NCBI GenBank assembly: GCA_001599815.1
Contig: BCIA01000004.1
Location: 5,234,082-5,298,081, forward strand
DNA length: 64,000 nucleotides
Origin: Furcasterigmium furcatum
Lineage: Eukaryota > Ascomycota > Sordariomycetes > Glomerellales > Plectosphaerellaceae
Direction of reading: 5' to 3'
The translations under genes and the position numbers were made by a program. The stretch's first letter is position 1, and the number at the start of each line of letters is the position of its first letter. Under the pieces are notes generated by a model that saw nothing but the letters and a program-made list of their open reading frames with translations, made no database searches and was not told the DNA's origin. Of the stretch, positions 9,634 to 21,369 are shown piece by piece.

Positions 9634-11482
9634 ATGTCCGACACCCCCGACCCCGACCCTGCAGAGGTTGATACACGCACCGGAGCCGCAGCCATGGGCC
9701 TCTTGTGCTCTCCATATGCCTGGGCGACCCTCATTGCCGGCGTGCCCCTCCTTGTCTACCTCCTGCTGCCCGTCCTTCTCCGAACTCTCGGTTCAGTAGC
9801 GGGCAGTTACCTCCGAAAGAAGACTGAGGGTCGGCGGACACAGCTCTTAGAGCTCATGGCCTCGGACGAAAAGGCGTTCACGAAGTCAAAGCAAGCTTCA
9901 CGGAGGAGTAGCGACAGTAATGACTGGGAGAACCTCGATGCGGGCTCTGACAAGGTCGAGGGTGCCCCCGCTAAGGACTGGGAGGGCGTTGTTGGCTTCT
10001 TCCACCCCTTCTGGTAAGTCCTTCAAGCATGGAATGTTGAATGTCTGCCTGTTCAGAGACTAAGAGCCACCAGTAATGCCGGCGGTGGTGGCGAGAGAGT
10101 CCTTTGGGCTGCCGTCCGCGCAACCCAGAAGCGGTATCCCCGTGCCCTGTGCATCGTGTACACGGGCGACCACGAAGTGAACAAACAGCAGATACTGGCT
10201 AGGGTCAAGGTAGATGCTCCGCTACGCCCTCACTCTCGGCTCATGCTAAAACACACTACTCACAGAACCGCTTTAACATTGATCTGCACCCTCCGTCGGT
10301 CAACTTTCTTTACCTGAGTACGCGGCACTTGGTCCTGGCCTCGACATGGCCTCACTTCACACTCCTTGGACAGTCTTTGGGTTCCATGGTGATGGCCTGG
10401 GATGCGTTCCAGCTCCTCGTGCCGGACATCTTCATCGACACCATGGGCTATGCCTTCTCGCTTGGCCTGTCCAAGTTCCTCTTCTCCGCCGTCCCTACCT
10501 GTGCCTACGTCCACTACCCCACCATTTCGACCGATATGCTCGAGTCTCTGGACCCCAAATCGGCCGTCGGCAGCCAGGGGGTGAACGCTGGCAAGGGTGT
10601 TGGTCTCCGTGGCAAGGTCAAGCGCACGTACTGGAAGGTCTTTGCCTGGCTCTACTCCCGCGCAGGTTCCTCGATTGATCTTGTCATGACCAATTCGACC
10701 TGGACTCAGGGGCACATCCAGAAGCTCTGGGGCCCTCATCGCAAGGCCAAGTCACGCAACGCCCTGCCCACGGCTGTCTACCCGCCGTGCGCCGTCGAGG
10801 AACTCGAAGAGGCCGTAGAGGTCTCCGAAGCGAGCGAGTCTCGCCGTGAAAAGGTCATCATCTACATCGCGCAGTTCCGGCCCGAGAAGAACCACACCCT
10901 TATTCTGCAGTCTTTTGCCGAGTTCCTCAAGTCAGAGTCAAAGGCAAGCCAGGGCGCTCGTCTGGTCCTTCTCGGTAGTGTTCGGGATGACCACGACTCG
11001 AAGCGCGTCTACGAGCTTCGCCTGCTCGTCAATGAGCTGGGCATCAAGACCAGCGTCGATTTCCATCTCGATGCGTCTTGGCCCGAGATCCTGCAGTGGC
11101 TGCAGAAGGCGTCCGTGGGCGCCAACGGCATGTGGAACGAGCACTTCGGCATAGGCGTCGTCGAGTACCAGGCCGCGGGCCTCATTTCGGTGGTTCACAA
11201 CAGCGGTGGCCCCAAGCTCGATATCGTCGTCGAGGTCGACGGTGAGCCGACAGGTAAGTTTTGACGGTATCCCACTGATGTGAAGTATGGTGTGCTGACA
11301 TCGATCAAGGCTTCCATGCCACCACTGTACACGAGTTCGCCGAGGGCTACGAAAAGGCATTCTCCGTCAAGGACCCTCTGGCGGTCCGGCAGCGCGCTCG
11401 CCGCTCGGCGCAGCGCTTCACTGAGGGGGAATTCGCGAAGAAATGGACATCCCAAATGGACGCCCTGGTCGCCATGACCTGA
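9634..11482 (+). CDS. ALG11: Alg11 GDP-Man:dolichol-PP-GlcNAc2Man3 alpha-1,2-mannosyltransferase
   Basis: Four exons, 9634-10013, 10074-10209, 10266-11253 and 11310-11482, giving 558 aa, close to the usual fungal length. A luminal-cytosolic anchor lies at about 25-50. The GT4-type N-domain begins with FFHPFCNAGGGGERVLW, the glycine-rich loop of Alg11, split by intron 1. The N-domain continues through YTGDHEV and AYVHYPTIS. The C-domain has IYIAQFRPEKNH, then NEHFGIGVVEYQAAGL, which contains the catalytic EX7E-type motif. Alg11 adds the fourth and fifth mannoses on the cytosolic face of the ER during N-glycan precursor assembly. A second in-frame ATG at 9694 (MGLLCSPYAW) could be the real start, removing a short acidic leader. 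Confidence 0.9.
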
Positions 11483-11869
11483 GGCAGTACGCCCGAGCGA
11501 CACATCTTTCACAATCATGCATACATCGTCGGCATGACGAACTCACAACTTAACGGCCGACTCCAGGGATATTGCATCGGGGCGCGTTGCCGCTATTAGA
11601 CGGTCTTATCTGGCCTCAGTTTCCTTTCATCTCTCTACCTCCCTCCCGTTCCTTCTCGTGGCATAGACTCAGCGATACCCCCTTTTCTCCAGACGGTAGC
11701 ACTTTGGTGGCACAACACACGGGGGTCACAGCGGATTCGCGCAGAAGCGCTGTCTTGAGGAATTTCATATTCATTCAACTATACAAGCTGCTGGGCTCGT
11801 CATGCTCGTGGTGAAATAGGTACTACACTCTATGTGATGCTCCAGATGATGCTCTAGATGCAGCCCGGT
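11483..11869. other. Convergent ALG11/GGT intergenic region
   Basis: This lies between the ALG11 stop (+) and the gamma-glutamyltranspeptidase stop (-). I see no gene or structured element in it. Confidence 0.45.
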
Positions 11870-13762
11870 CTAAACCGTCAGCGCCCCGCTGTTCTTCTGC
11901 CTCGGCTCGCTGGCCGCCTCGAACACCCCTCCTTCCAGCACCCTGATGCCCTGGACTGCGCTGAGGCCCTCCCCGACCCAGGTGACGTTGTGCCCCCTGT
12001 CGCGCATGCTGGCGACGGTGTCGTTGTCGAACTTGTACTCGAAGCGGACCTCGTTCGGCATGAGCTGGTCGTGCAGGCGGGGTTCGAGCAGGGCGTCGCC
12101 CATGGTCATGTTGTGCTCGAGGATGTGCCAGAGGACCTGGGCCGTGGAGCTGATGATGCGCGAGCCGCCCGCCGCGCCGATGGAGACGTAGAGCGAGCCG
12201 TCGGGCTTCTCGACGATCACGGGCGTGGTGGAGGACAGGGGCCGCTTGCCGGGGCGGATGAAGTTGGCGGCGGATGGTTCGAAGCCGAAGGCGTTGCGGA
12301 CGCCGGGGATGGAGAAGTCGTTCATCTCGTTGTTGAGGATGACGCCCGTTTTGGGGTCGACGACGAGGGCGCCGAAGAGGAGGTTCACGGTGGAGGTGAG
12401 GGAAGCGGCGAGGCCGGACTTGTCGGCCGTGACGACGTGGGAGGTTCCGAAGCCGTCGGTCGAGTAGACCTGGTGAGGATCGTAGTCATGGACGGGCAAG
12501 GTGTGGTCGTCGCGGATGCGGTCGTGTATGTCCTTTGCCGTGGTTTCGTTGATGAGCATGGACTCATAGGCATCCATGCCTTCGACGAACTCGGGGTCGC
12601 CGAGGAGGACACGGGCGCCGTAGGCAAACCGCATGGCCTCATCGAGGCGGTGAACGCTCAGGCTGGTGTCTGCACCGTCGGCCGGGTCATACTGCTCCAG
12701 AATCTTGAGTATGTTGAGGCATACTGCGCCGCCGGCGGGGACGCCAGTGGAGAAGAGCCTGTAGCCACGGTATGTTGTGTTTATGGCCTCGCGGGCATGG
12801 ACGGCGTATGAAGCCATGTCATCGAGGGTCATGATACCTCCAGATTCCTGGACGGTATCCACGAAGGAGGCGGCCATGGGTCCCTCGTAGAAGGCCCCGG
12901 CGCCTTCTTTGGCGATTGTTTCTAGTGTCCTGTTTCTGTTAGAGCATGGTTGTAAGTCGCATGAAGAGGTAGCTTACTCTGCGTAGCGCTTCCTCGTGAG
13001 GATGTCTCCAAGCCCGAGCAGGGTGCCTGGCGGCCGGTCAGCGGGTACGATCTCAGGATGGCAGTACTAGTACTCACCGTTCGGGGCAAAGTCCTCTGCC
13101 CAGTCGTCGTCATCGACGAGGAAGTTCCGGCCAGCTTCCGAGATCCCTGCCTCCATATATCTGACGGTGTCTGCAGACACAACGAAGCCTTGCCTTGCCA
13201 ACCGAGACGCTGGCATGACCACATCCGCCCACGGCAGAGACTGTGACATACGTCAGAAGAGAAACCTTGGCCGGAAGGTGCATGACTTACACCATATTTT
13301 CCGTGGATATAATCCAGGCCCCTGAGCTCGCTCGGTACACCGGCTGCCAGCCCGCCGACGATACTCTCCTGTACATGGTCCTTGAACATGTCCTGTGATG
13401 CTGCAGCCGGTGCCGATTCCCTAAAATCAACGGCTTCATATCTGCCATCGGAGCCCCTCACTATAGCAAAGCCGCCACCGCCGATTCCCGAGTGGTACAT
13501 GCCGACAACTCCGACACATAGCTGTGTGCCCACAAGAGCATCCGCGGCGTTGCCCTGAGAGGGTCAGTCGAAGACGATGAGAGACTCATGAGGTGATACG
13601 TACGCCTTGAGCTATCAAACCTCGCCCTATTCTGGTGCATTCGATGCTTTCACTGGCCACTGCGCCGACATCGTCCGCAGTCTCCAAGACGGTTTGTTGA
13701 GGCAGGCGGGAGCAGGATAGGCCGGGCAAGCTGGACAAGCAGAGGAGCGCTGTCCATGACAG
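11870..13762 (-). CDS. Gamma-glutamyltranspeptidase; start codon unresolved
   Basis: Five exons in reverse order: 13604-13762, 13291-13554, 13078-13240, 12978-13026 and 11870-12929, about 564 aa, normal for fungal GGT. Landmarks are AVASESIECTRIG, GGNAADA, the gamma-glutamyl-binding DFRESAPAAA, the LPWAD block, and GTSHVVTADKSG, whose first Thr is the expected autocatalytic nucleophile. The enzyme cleaves glutathione and its conjugates and is normally secreted or vacuolar. The family fold is intact. The oddity is the start: the frame runs back to a TGA at 13796-13798 without an ATG. A CTG at 13760-13762 would give the signal-like stretch SWTALLCLSSLPGLSC, and I use it as a provisional boundary. 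An unseen upstream exon or a sequence error are alternatives. Confidence 0.82.
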
Positions 13763-14431
13763 TGATTCTCTTAAATGATTCTCTGTGTACTGATTTCAGC
13801 CATCGTTCTGCAAATGAGGCGGAGCATCCAAAGCAACGGGGGTGACAAACTCATGTTTAACCTTAATCTGTAAGGAAGATGGACGATCCCGAGGGTGTGG
13901 ACGAGCCCCGATGCAACGCAGATGCAGCCGGCTGGTTGGGTCAGCCAGACTTCCCGAGGAATAAGTTTTATGGGAGCCAAAGAAACTTAGGAAAGAAACA
14001 AATCCAAACAGAGCTGACAGGACATATCACCGGTCATAAAGGTGCAGCAAGTGGATGTGATCGTGTCTGGCCGAAGTAGATAGTGGCTTATCAAAGACAA
14101 GCCGGGTCCCGATAAGGAAGGCCGAGTGATCACTTCGGAGGTCATTCGGCAGGCTAGCTTGGGAAATTTCAGCCAATGAGAATATTTCTTGCATAACGGC
14201 GGGCGCGGGCCAATCAAACACGACTTATTGTTGACCACCAAATTTCTGAGTGACACTCCAAGATGAAAAGTGAAGGGAGCTCGATGAACTTTTCTCGACT
14301 TGGTCATATTCCAGACAAGCATCCGGCACAGGCGAAAACAGAACCCTGAAGCCATCCTATCACACTCCAGATGCAGCGTTGATATTTGGCCGCCTCCAAT
14401 TTCATGTTCCGGACCCGTTGAGACACGCAGC
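13763..14431. promoter_or_regulatory. Divergent region between GGT and TRM2
   Basis: This spacer contains the promoter of TRM2 and whatever precedes the GGT coding region. A minus-strand frame near 13771-13980 begins with MAPIKLIPREV and could be leader, but no splice pair joins it convincingly to the GGT frame. Confidence 0.4.
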
Positions 14432-16201
14432 ATGCGACATCTGCCACGACTGGCATCACTCATTCGATTCCCACTTCAACTGAGCCGGCCTCAGCCGTTT
14501 CTACGCCCAGCTTTCATCATGGCGTCGACAGAACAAGCCATTCACCAGCAAGCGCGCCCTTCGTCCCCAAAGGCCAATGGCAAGAGACCATTCGTCCAAA
14601 ACGGAAGGATGACCAAGAAACAAAGGTCCAAGCGAGAGAGGTCTATGACCGAGGGCACGACGGAGGAGGTTCTGGCAGCTGATGTTCAGGCTCTCATCAA
14701 GTCCCGGAGAGAGGCATCTACCACAGGAGAAGATGGCACAGTAGAGGCCACTGCCCCAGAATTGCCAGAATCCGGCACACACATCGATGTGGAAGTCCTG
14801 GAGCTCTCATCTACAGGCGACGGCCTCGCCGTGCAAAAGGACTCGGCATCCCCCCAGATCTACGTCATTCCCTTCGTGGTCCCCGGCGATGTGGCTCGCG
14901 TCAAGGTGTTCAGGCATCTCCACCAGGAAGGCTACACCATGGCCGACTACATCTCGGTCGTCACCCCCTCACCACTTCGAGACGACGCCCGCATCAGCTG
15001 CAAGTACTTCACAAAGTGCTCGGGCTGCCAGTTCCAGATGCTCGACTACGCCGAGCAGCTGCGTCACAAGAAGTCGATTGTCGTCAAGGCGTACAAGAAC
15101 TTCTCACAACTCCCCCCTGAGCTGGTGCCCGACATCCTCGACACCTTCGGCAGCCCCCTGCAGTACGGCTACCGGACAAAATTGACACCTCACTTTGACG
15201 GGCCTCCTGGCAACCCGCGCAAGAAGAGCCTGAAGCAGCCCCTGCAGCAGGTGCCCAACGTTGGCTTCAACGAGAAGGGCAGGCGCAATGTTTTGGACAT
15301 TGAGGATTGCCCCATCGGCACGAATGCCGTCCGGCTGGGTATGAAGAGGGAGAGGGAGCGCATGAACAGGGAGTTCGGAAACTACAAGAGCGGCGCGACC
15401 ATTCTGCTGAGAGAGAGCACCACGAGATACCCCAAGGACGGCCAGGAACAGCCGCCAGCCGAGATCCCAGACGATGTCGTCAAGGTCGAGACCGACAGGT
15501 TCACCGATCTCAAGATCTGCACCACGGACAACAAGGCCACAACGTCGGAATACATCGACGACTTCATATTCACCAACCCCGCTGGATCCTTCTTCCAGAA
15601 CAACAACTCCATCCTCTCGCCCTTCACGGCCTACGTCCGGGACCACGTTCTTCCCCCCTCACCGCCCCCGTCGGCGAAGGAGATCAAGTATCTCATCGAC
15701 GCGTACTCGGGATCTGGTCTCTTCACGATCACGCTGTCCGGCATGTTCAAGTCCAGCCAGGGCATCGACATTGCCGCCGACTCCATCGCGTACGCGCGGA
15801 AGAACGCATCCCTCAACAACATCCCCGAAAACGAGTGCAGCTTCATCGCCGCCGATGCCCCGCAGCTCTTCAAGCAAGTCAAGTACGATCCGGACGAGAC
15901 CGTCGTCGTCATCGACCCGCCGCGGAAAGGCTGCGATGCCAGCTTCCTGGGACAGCTCCTGCAGTTCGGCCCGAGACGGGTCGTCTACGTCAGCTGCAAC
16001 GTCCACACGCAAGCGAGGGACGTTGGAGTCCTCGTGCGAGGAGAGGTGGAGGGGTGGCAGCCGGAGGAGCAGGCCGACGCCCCCAACGGGCTGCCCAGGA
16101 AGAAGACCAGGTACGACATTGAGAGCATCCGGGGCTTCGACTTCTTCCCTCAGACAGGGCACGTCGAAGGTGTAGCGATCCTCAACCGAGCGGAGGAGTA
16201 G
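14432..16201 (+). CDS. TRM2: Trm2 tRNA (uracil-54-C5)-methyltransferase
   Basis: A single exon. From the first ATG (14432) it gives 589 aa; a second in-frame ATG at 14519 gives 560 aa. The frame is open further upstream only through non-ATG codons. After a basic N-terminus come the TRAM-type segment (DVEVLELSSTGDGLAV), a cysteine cluster (CKYFTKCSGCQFQML), the SAM-binding motif (DAYSGSGLFTI), the motif with IDPPRKGCD, and the catalytic YVSCNVHTQARD, whose Cys attacks U54. These define the TrmA/RumA family and Trm2, which makes m5U54 (ribothymidine) in tRNA. The extra N-terminus (MRHLPRLASLIRFPLQ) is Arg-rich and lacks acidic residues, like a mitochondrial presequence. Confidence 0.88.
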   Translation: MRHLPRLASLIRFPLQLSRPQPFLRPAFIMASTEQAIHQQARPSSPKANGKRPFVQNGRMTKKQRSKRERSMTEGTTEEVLAADVQALIKSRREASTTGEDGTVEATAPELPESGTHIDVEVLELSSTGDGLAVQKDSASPQIYVIPFVVPGDVARVKVFRHLHQEGYTMADYISVVTPSPLRDDARISCKYFTKCSGCQFQMLDYAEQLRHKKSIVVKAYKNFSQLPPELVPDILDTFGSPLQYGYRTKLTPHFDGPPGNPRKKSLKQPLQQVPNVGFNEKGRRNVLDIEDCPIGTNAVRLGMKRERERMNREFGNYKSGATILLRESTTRYPKDGQEQPPAEIPDDVVKVETDRFTDLKICTTDNKATTSEYIDDFIFTNPAGSFFQNNNSILSPFTAYVRDHVLPPSPPPSAKEIKYLIDAYSGSGLFTITLSGMFKSSQGIDIAADSIAYARKNASLNNIPENECSFIAADAPQLFKQVKYDPDETVVVIDPPRKGCDASFLGQLLQFGPRRVVYVSCNVHTQARDVGVLVRGEVEGWQPEEQADAPNGLPRKKTRYDIESIRGFDFFPQTGHVEGVAILNRAEE

Positions 16202-16378
16202 CCATCGACTAGAAGCAGTCATCATACTTGTATCACGAGGGTTGGAAAACAGAGGGCAGCTCGTCCTGGGAAGATCAGGCTTTAGATCGAGCCCCGGATA
16301 ATCATGATCATCGTTCCGTTACCCCATGACGCATCCTCCACATGAATGAAACCGAGGAGGCGCTTATCATTCACGGAG

Positions 16379-16666
16379 TTAAATAACGGGAATCGGCTTG
16401 ACATGTGGTTCTTTTGAAAACCTGACTGAACGGCGAGGCTCTCCCGCAGCGATTTTCTCTAGTCCAAGACTCATCAACTCTTGGGTGTCTGTGTGCTCTA
16501 CAAGCTGCCCCTCGAAATTGCAACCGGGACACGCACGTCTGGAGCTGTCTTTCTCGAAAACCTCCGCCTTCGTCCAGAACTCGCCGCACACTGCGCATAT
16601 GATTATCGTGCCGCCGACCTGTTTCAGAGCAAGGCGCTCCGTCTCTTGCGGCGAGATCACGTCCAT
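16379..16666 (-). CDS. Zinc-ribbon-like frame in phase with the C2H2 gene
   Basis: A 95-codon frame (ATG at 16666) lies in exactly the reading frame of the upstream C2H2 gene, separated from it by a TAG (16676-16678) and three sense codons. It contains CAVCGEFW...CPGC, a CxxC pair of a zinc-ribbon type, then a Glu-rich helix (DTQELMSLGLEKIA). It ends in KPIPVI. It looks like genuine coding sequence rather than a chance frame. It could be the C-terminal domain of the C2H2 protein reached by readthrough, a part lost to a nonsense mutation, or a small separate gene. No sensible intron removes the TAG. Confidence 0.45.
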   Translation of the reverse strand: MDVISPQETERLALKQVGGTIIICAVCGEFWTKAEVFEKDSSRRACPGCNFEGQLVEHTDTQELMSLGLEKIAAGEPRRSVRFSKEPHVKPIPVI

Positions 16667-16675
16667 ACTGTCCAG

Positions 16676-19600
16676 CTACGTCATGTCATCGCCGCTGAAT
16701 GTCACGCGCTGTCTATCCTTGCTCTTTCTGGAGGTGGGTGGCTCTTCATCGTCGCTGCTGGATACCACACGCAGTATCTCCTTGCCCTGTCTGAAGGCGA
16801 GCCTGGCCGGTTCTTCATCGACAGCAGGGTTGGGGGTCACCGGCCGCCTGGGGCCAGGGGGGCCAGGGGTTAAGTCTCGTCGGGTGCGATGTCGGGTGGT
16901 GGCGATGGTTGGCTCACTGTCGAGTCTGTCTTGGAAGTAGCTGGGTTTGTTGTAGCCAGGTTTTTCCGGCGCAGGCCTCATGGAGGGTATATCATGCCGT
17001 GTCTGTCGATGCCTGTCTAGATCGTATTTCTCATGAAAGGCTCTATCACATCCCGGGACGGGGCAAGGATACCGAGGCTCCTGATGCCTGAGCTGATGAC
17101 GCCTCAGGAGGTCGGCTGTCATAAACTTCTAGTCATGATGTTAGTAAACTTTTCTTCTGTTGGCTCTTGTGGTGAACCTACCCTTGGCGGATCGCATTGC
17201 TCGCAGATATGACGAGAACGAGAGCGAGAACGACCACTGACGGCCAATGTTGAGTCGAGAGAGTTTCGGCGACGTCGTCGGCCCCGGGAGGTGGTGATCG
17301 TACCCCCACCCTGGGCTTTGATCTCGATTTCGCCGACCTTTATGGTTGCGCCGCCTGTGATGTCGATGGTTTCATCCTCTAGTTCGTCCTGGGCCGAGCT
17401 ATTGCTGCTTGTGCCACGTCCTGTTCGCCTTGCAGAGGGCCGGGTTTTGCGGAGGGTCTCCGCGGTAAGGGGAACCGGGGAGAGAAGGTTCTGCCGAATG
17501 ATCTCCTCCATCTCGCTTTGGGTGAAGGGCGTCTCGGTCTCCTCTTCGGAGTCATGGATCTGACGATTCTGCGGTTGTGTCTGCCCGTCTTTGGAGTCTC
17601 GACGGGCAGAAGAATGGACCTGTGCATGCGAATCGAGGAGGTCCTGCGTCTCGCCGCCGCCGCCGTGTGCTTCCGCCGCCGTTGGCTCCAACTCATAGGC
17701 TCTTAGTCTTATGGAATCTCCCTCGAGGTTTGCTCGACTTATACCCCATTTATCTGTGATGAAGCTTCTGTCAGCGCTGCGCTTGGAGGTAACCGCAAGG
17801 TCTAAATCAGCCGGCATGACTTACGTTCCGAGGCTTGAATGTATCCATGAATCTCTTCCGCTGTCATTACGCGCTGGATGACGAAATAGGAGCCCTGAAC
17901 CGTGAACCGCTCCCCAGCGTCGATCAAGAGCTGAGGATCAACGAGCCTGTGCGCTATCTCTGTCCAGGAAGACTTGTCTGGGATGTTCTGACCGATTTGG
18001 CTACTCAAGCGCTCATCATCATCGGGATTGCCGAATGCAATCCACGGGGCTCCCCTTGACACGCCACTGATTTCCGCAGTGTCACCATCATTGTCAGGCG
18101 CTTCGATGCGCTCAGGAAGTTCATAGTTGTGGCGTGGGTTGCTGCGTAGGTTGCCACGTCGGCCTCTCGTTATACGCCTTTGCGTCGATTCATTCTCACC
18201 GTCAGAAACTGAAGGCTCAGAGAACGATCGTATGGTTCCAAAGGAGTCACGTCTGGGTCTGCGAAGCTCACGTCGTGCGTCTGCGGATTCATCTGTTCCC
18301 ACAAGCCCATCGAAGTCGCCGGGTTCATCTGAAAGCCGAGTTTCGGCGACCCGGAAGGCAGGGGGAGAAACAGAAGGCTGAGGAGCGAGACGGTTCCGCC
18401 TACGACCACGGACGGCTTCTTCCTCGCTCTCGTATGCTCGGTCAGAGGACCTGGCCCTTTTCTCGCTGGACGTTATGTAGATAGACTCCAACTTGGACCT
18501 CGTTTCCGACTGCTGGCGTTTGAATGTGGCTGCCCGAGGCAGACCTGGCACGACCTTCCTCCTGACCAGGCGAACGGTGTCAGGGGGCACAGGAGATTCG
18601 GCAGCAGACTCGGTGGCTTCGGCAGTGGGCTCTCTGGCTTCGCGACTTCTTCCAAATATCCTGCGAAAGAAACCACCCACTCCTGATGTGCTGCTCTCCC
18701 CGGGCGTGGCATCACTGGACTTCTCGGCCGGCTTCGGGGGGGTGGATGGCCTGTCCTGCGCAGCGACCGCCTGGGCACGCAGCTTTTCCTGGACCTCCCT
18801 GCCGGCCTTTTCCAAGACAGGCAGGTTCTTGAAGGCGAAGGAAGAAAAGTCATCTGTGTCAGAAGGTTCGCTAAGACGCCTGGGTCGCAGGCTTCGGAGG
18901 GTTGGGGGACGCGGCGAGCCAGATGCTCCCGCGCCAGGGGCAGCACCAGGAGGCGCGGGGGTGCCAGCTTCAACCTTTTGTTGTTGTTGATGCTGCGGCT
19001 GCTGCTGTTCATCGCCGGCAGTTGAGTTGGAAATCCTTTCAGCGACCTGACTGGCTACTTGGAGGCGGTCATCCAGCCGCATCAGGAGCTGCTGGATGTT
19101 TCTGATGAGCTGCCTTCGTCTTTCCCACAACTCAGACCCCTGGCTTATATTGAGACTGTCCAGCTCGAAAAGTGTCGTTTCCATGATTTTGTTTCTGACC
19201 CCGCGGTGCTGAGCTCGCAGCTCGCTTGCGTCTGTTGGCGGGTGGGCTATGAACTCCATTGCCAGAGCTTTCAGCTCTGTATTGAAGACCGTCTCAATCT
19301 CTGTCAGTTCGAAAGCAAGTAGATCATCAGCTGTGTCGCCCGCATTCTGATCCTCTTCTTGCTCTCCGTCGGAGACTTGTCGTTCAGACAGTGAACTGGC
19401 ATCCGAGTCCACGGAGACCTCATCCTCGTCATCCCCCTCGGCAGTCTCGATTCGCGGCAGCGCGAAGAGCGCAGTTTCTGCCTGGTGCTTTCCGACGTGC
19501 CTGCCGTACTCTTTGATCGAAGCCAGCTGAATGTGACAAAGGGGGCATTTGATAGGGCCATCCATGGGCTTTGGCTTCTCCCCGAGGCTGACGAGCGTAT

Positions 19601-20864
19601 CAAGGCTGGTCGATGCCGCCATCTCGGGGTGACTCTTCCCGATGTGAGCCTTGACCTCCGCGGATGAGCTGAACTCCGATCCGCACCCGAGAGAGCAGTG
19701 CCATGCCCTCCAGTGGTTCTGCAGCACATGGTTCATCCAGTGGGAGCGTCGCTGGTACTGCTGGTGTGGTGTTGCGCAGTCCTTCCAGAGACAGACATAC
19801 GGGCGGAGATCTGCGTAGACGTGTTTTTTCCATGTGTGCTGTGTGGTGGTGGAGATGATCATGTAGCAAAAGCTGCACTCGAATGGGCCACTCTCGGCCT
19901 CCTTGGGAAGCTTGGGGACCCTGAGCTTGTCTCCCGTCGAGACTGATGTGGCATAGGAGGTTAGAGATGCCCCCGAGTCTGAGAGGCGATCTTCGTCGAG
20001 AACGTCTGGTGTACTCTCATGGCCGCCCTTGTCTGTGGATGTCTTCATGTGAAGTGGGATGGAGGAAGCCACCGTGCTCTGGGCTTCTTGGTGCGTCCGT
20101 CCATCTTCGCCGTCGGCCTCGATCCCGTGGGCCAGCTTGTGGTGGTGGCTCTGACGATACTTGAAGTACTGTCGACGTCGCGAGAGTGCCGTGCCCATAC
20201 GCTCGGTCAAGTCAGCCCCTGCCTGTGGAAACTTATTCTGCACATGCTTGATGTCCCATGGCTCGTTGTGAGTGGTACTTGTTGCTTTGGCTCGGAGGAA
20301 TCTGTCGTGTGGTGCTGGGTTGCGGATCGTCATGGAGAGTCGCAGCAAGCAGTTGGTAGAGTCCACGATATCCGAGAAGACTTGAGCTATCTCGGACTGA
20401 AAGCCGAGCTCCTCCAAGCCGGGGAAATCGTCGTCGTCGTCGTCATCATCTGCTTCTGAGTCTGGATTCTTCTCCTCCAGGGGCGTCATCTCACCCGAGG
20501 TGAGGGATCTCGCTGGCACAGGTTAATGCTGAGAAACACGGGACAGTCCTGGAAGAATCATCTCACCATCTTCGAGGGATTCTGCCAGGTTCGACAGCAA
20601 CTTGATGACCTGCTTTCGGATGTGGGAGGCATCGCGGAGTCGATACTCGAGCGACCGGCGCCCAACCTGGTGAGCTCCGATGTTTCCGCACCATACCTTG
20701 AACCTAGCCTCCTCATCCTGAACCTCTCGCAGAGTCAAGGCAGGCGGCTGATCCTCGCTCGGTGAAGGGCTGAGTTTGATATCGTCGTCTCGCGCTGGGA
20801 GAGCATCCCTCAGGGCCGTGAAGGCCCGGAGACACCCCAGCACGTTGTCCTTGATAGAACCCAT
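16676..20864 (-). CDS. Large C2H2 zinc-finger protein with a DUF8035-like segment
   Basis: Four exons in reverse order: 20567-20864, 17825-20512, 17182-17753 and 16676-17128, giving 1,336 aa with consistent phases. The N-terminus is helical, followed by an acidic run of Asp residues near 110. A cluster of C2H2 fingers runs from about 310 to 450 (FECSFCYMII, YVCLWKDCATP, WHCSLGCGSEF, IKCPLCHIQL), then long Ser/Arg-rich disorder. A short block (WTEIAHRLVDPQLLIDAG, EEIHGYIQASE) resembles the fungal DUF8035 type. Two more fingers close the chain, CEQC...HQLRH and YPCPVPGCDRAFHEKY...RH; the first is split by the last intron. This architecture is common in fungi and its role is unknown; DNA or RNA binding is inferred. 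See the in-frame stop noted downstream. Confidence 0.78.
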
Positions 20865-21369
20865 CGGGCGTTCGTGCGCATGGCGATCCGGCTGATCTGG
20901 AATGGTTAAAGGCAGCCGAGGCCGCTTGACGCCGGATCAAGACGCTTTTGAAGATCAGTATTGATCAGGCTGGATGACGCGGGTGATCATCCCAGAAGTG
21001 TATCAAGTACCTATGTGCCCTTTCGGAGGGGTTGAGGGTCGAACCACCCCTGTCATGTCATGCAGCTGCCTGTGTCACTGGCCGTCGATTGGAGGACGCT
21101 GTCGAGGTGTCCTGCAGACTCGGCTGGCTGCAGCTGGCCGATCAAGCTGACTGCCCCTCCTCTACCAATGTCATCTCGACGGAAGAGGGAAGACACAGCC
21201 TCGTCGACACTTCGTCACACTCGGGGGGTCCGTGTCATGAACCTCCGCAACGCATCATCACCGAAGTACATGGAATGACACGCAGCGGCAAGCGAAGTGG
21301 GCGACTCGGTCTGCGACATTGAGTGTCCGTCTCTTCTCAGCCTGGTCGTACCGCCACCCGCAGACCATA
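20865..21369. promoter_or_regulatory. Divergent promoter region: C2H2 protein and DUF7580-like protein
   Basis: A 505-nt spacer shared by two genes read away from each other. I see no open frame with coding character and no repeat. Confidence 0.45.
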
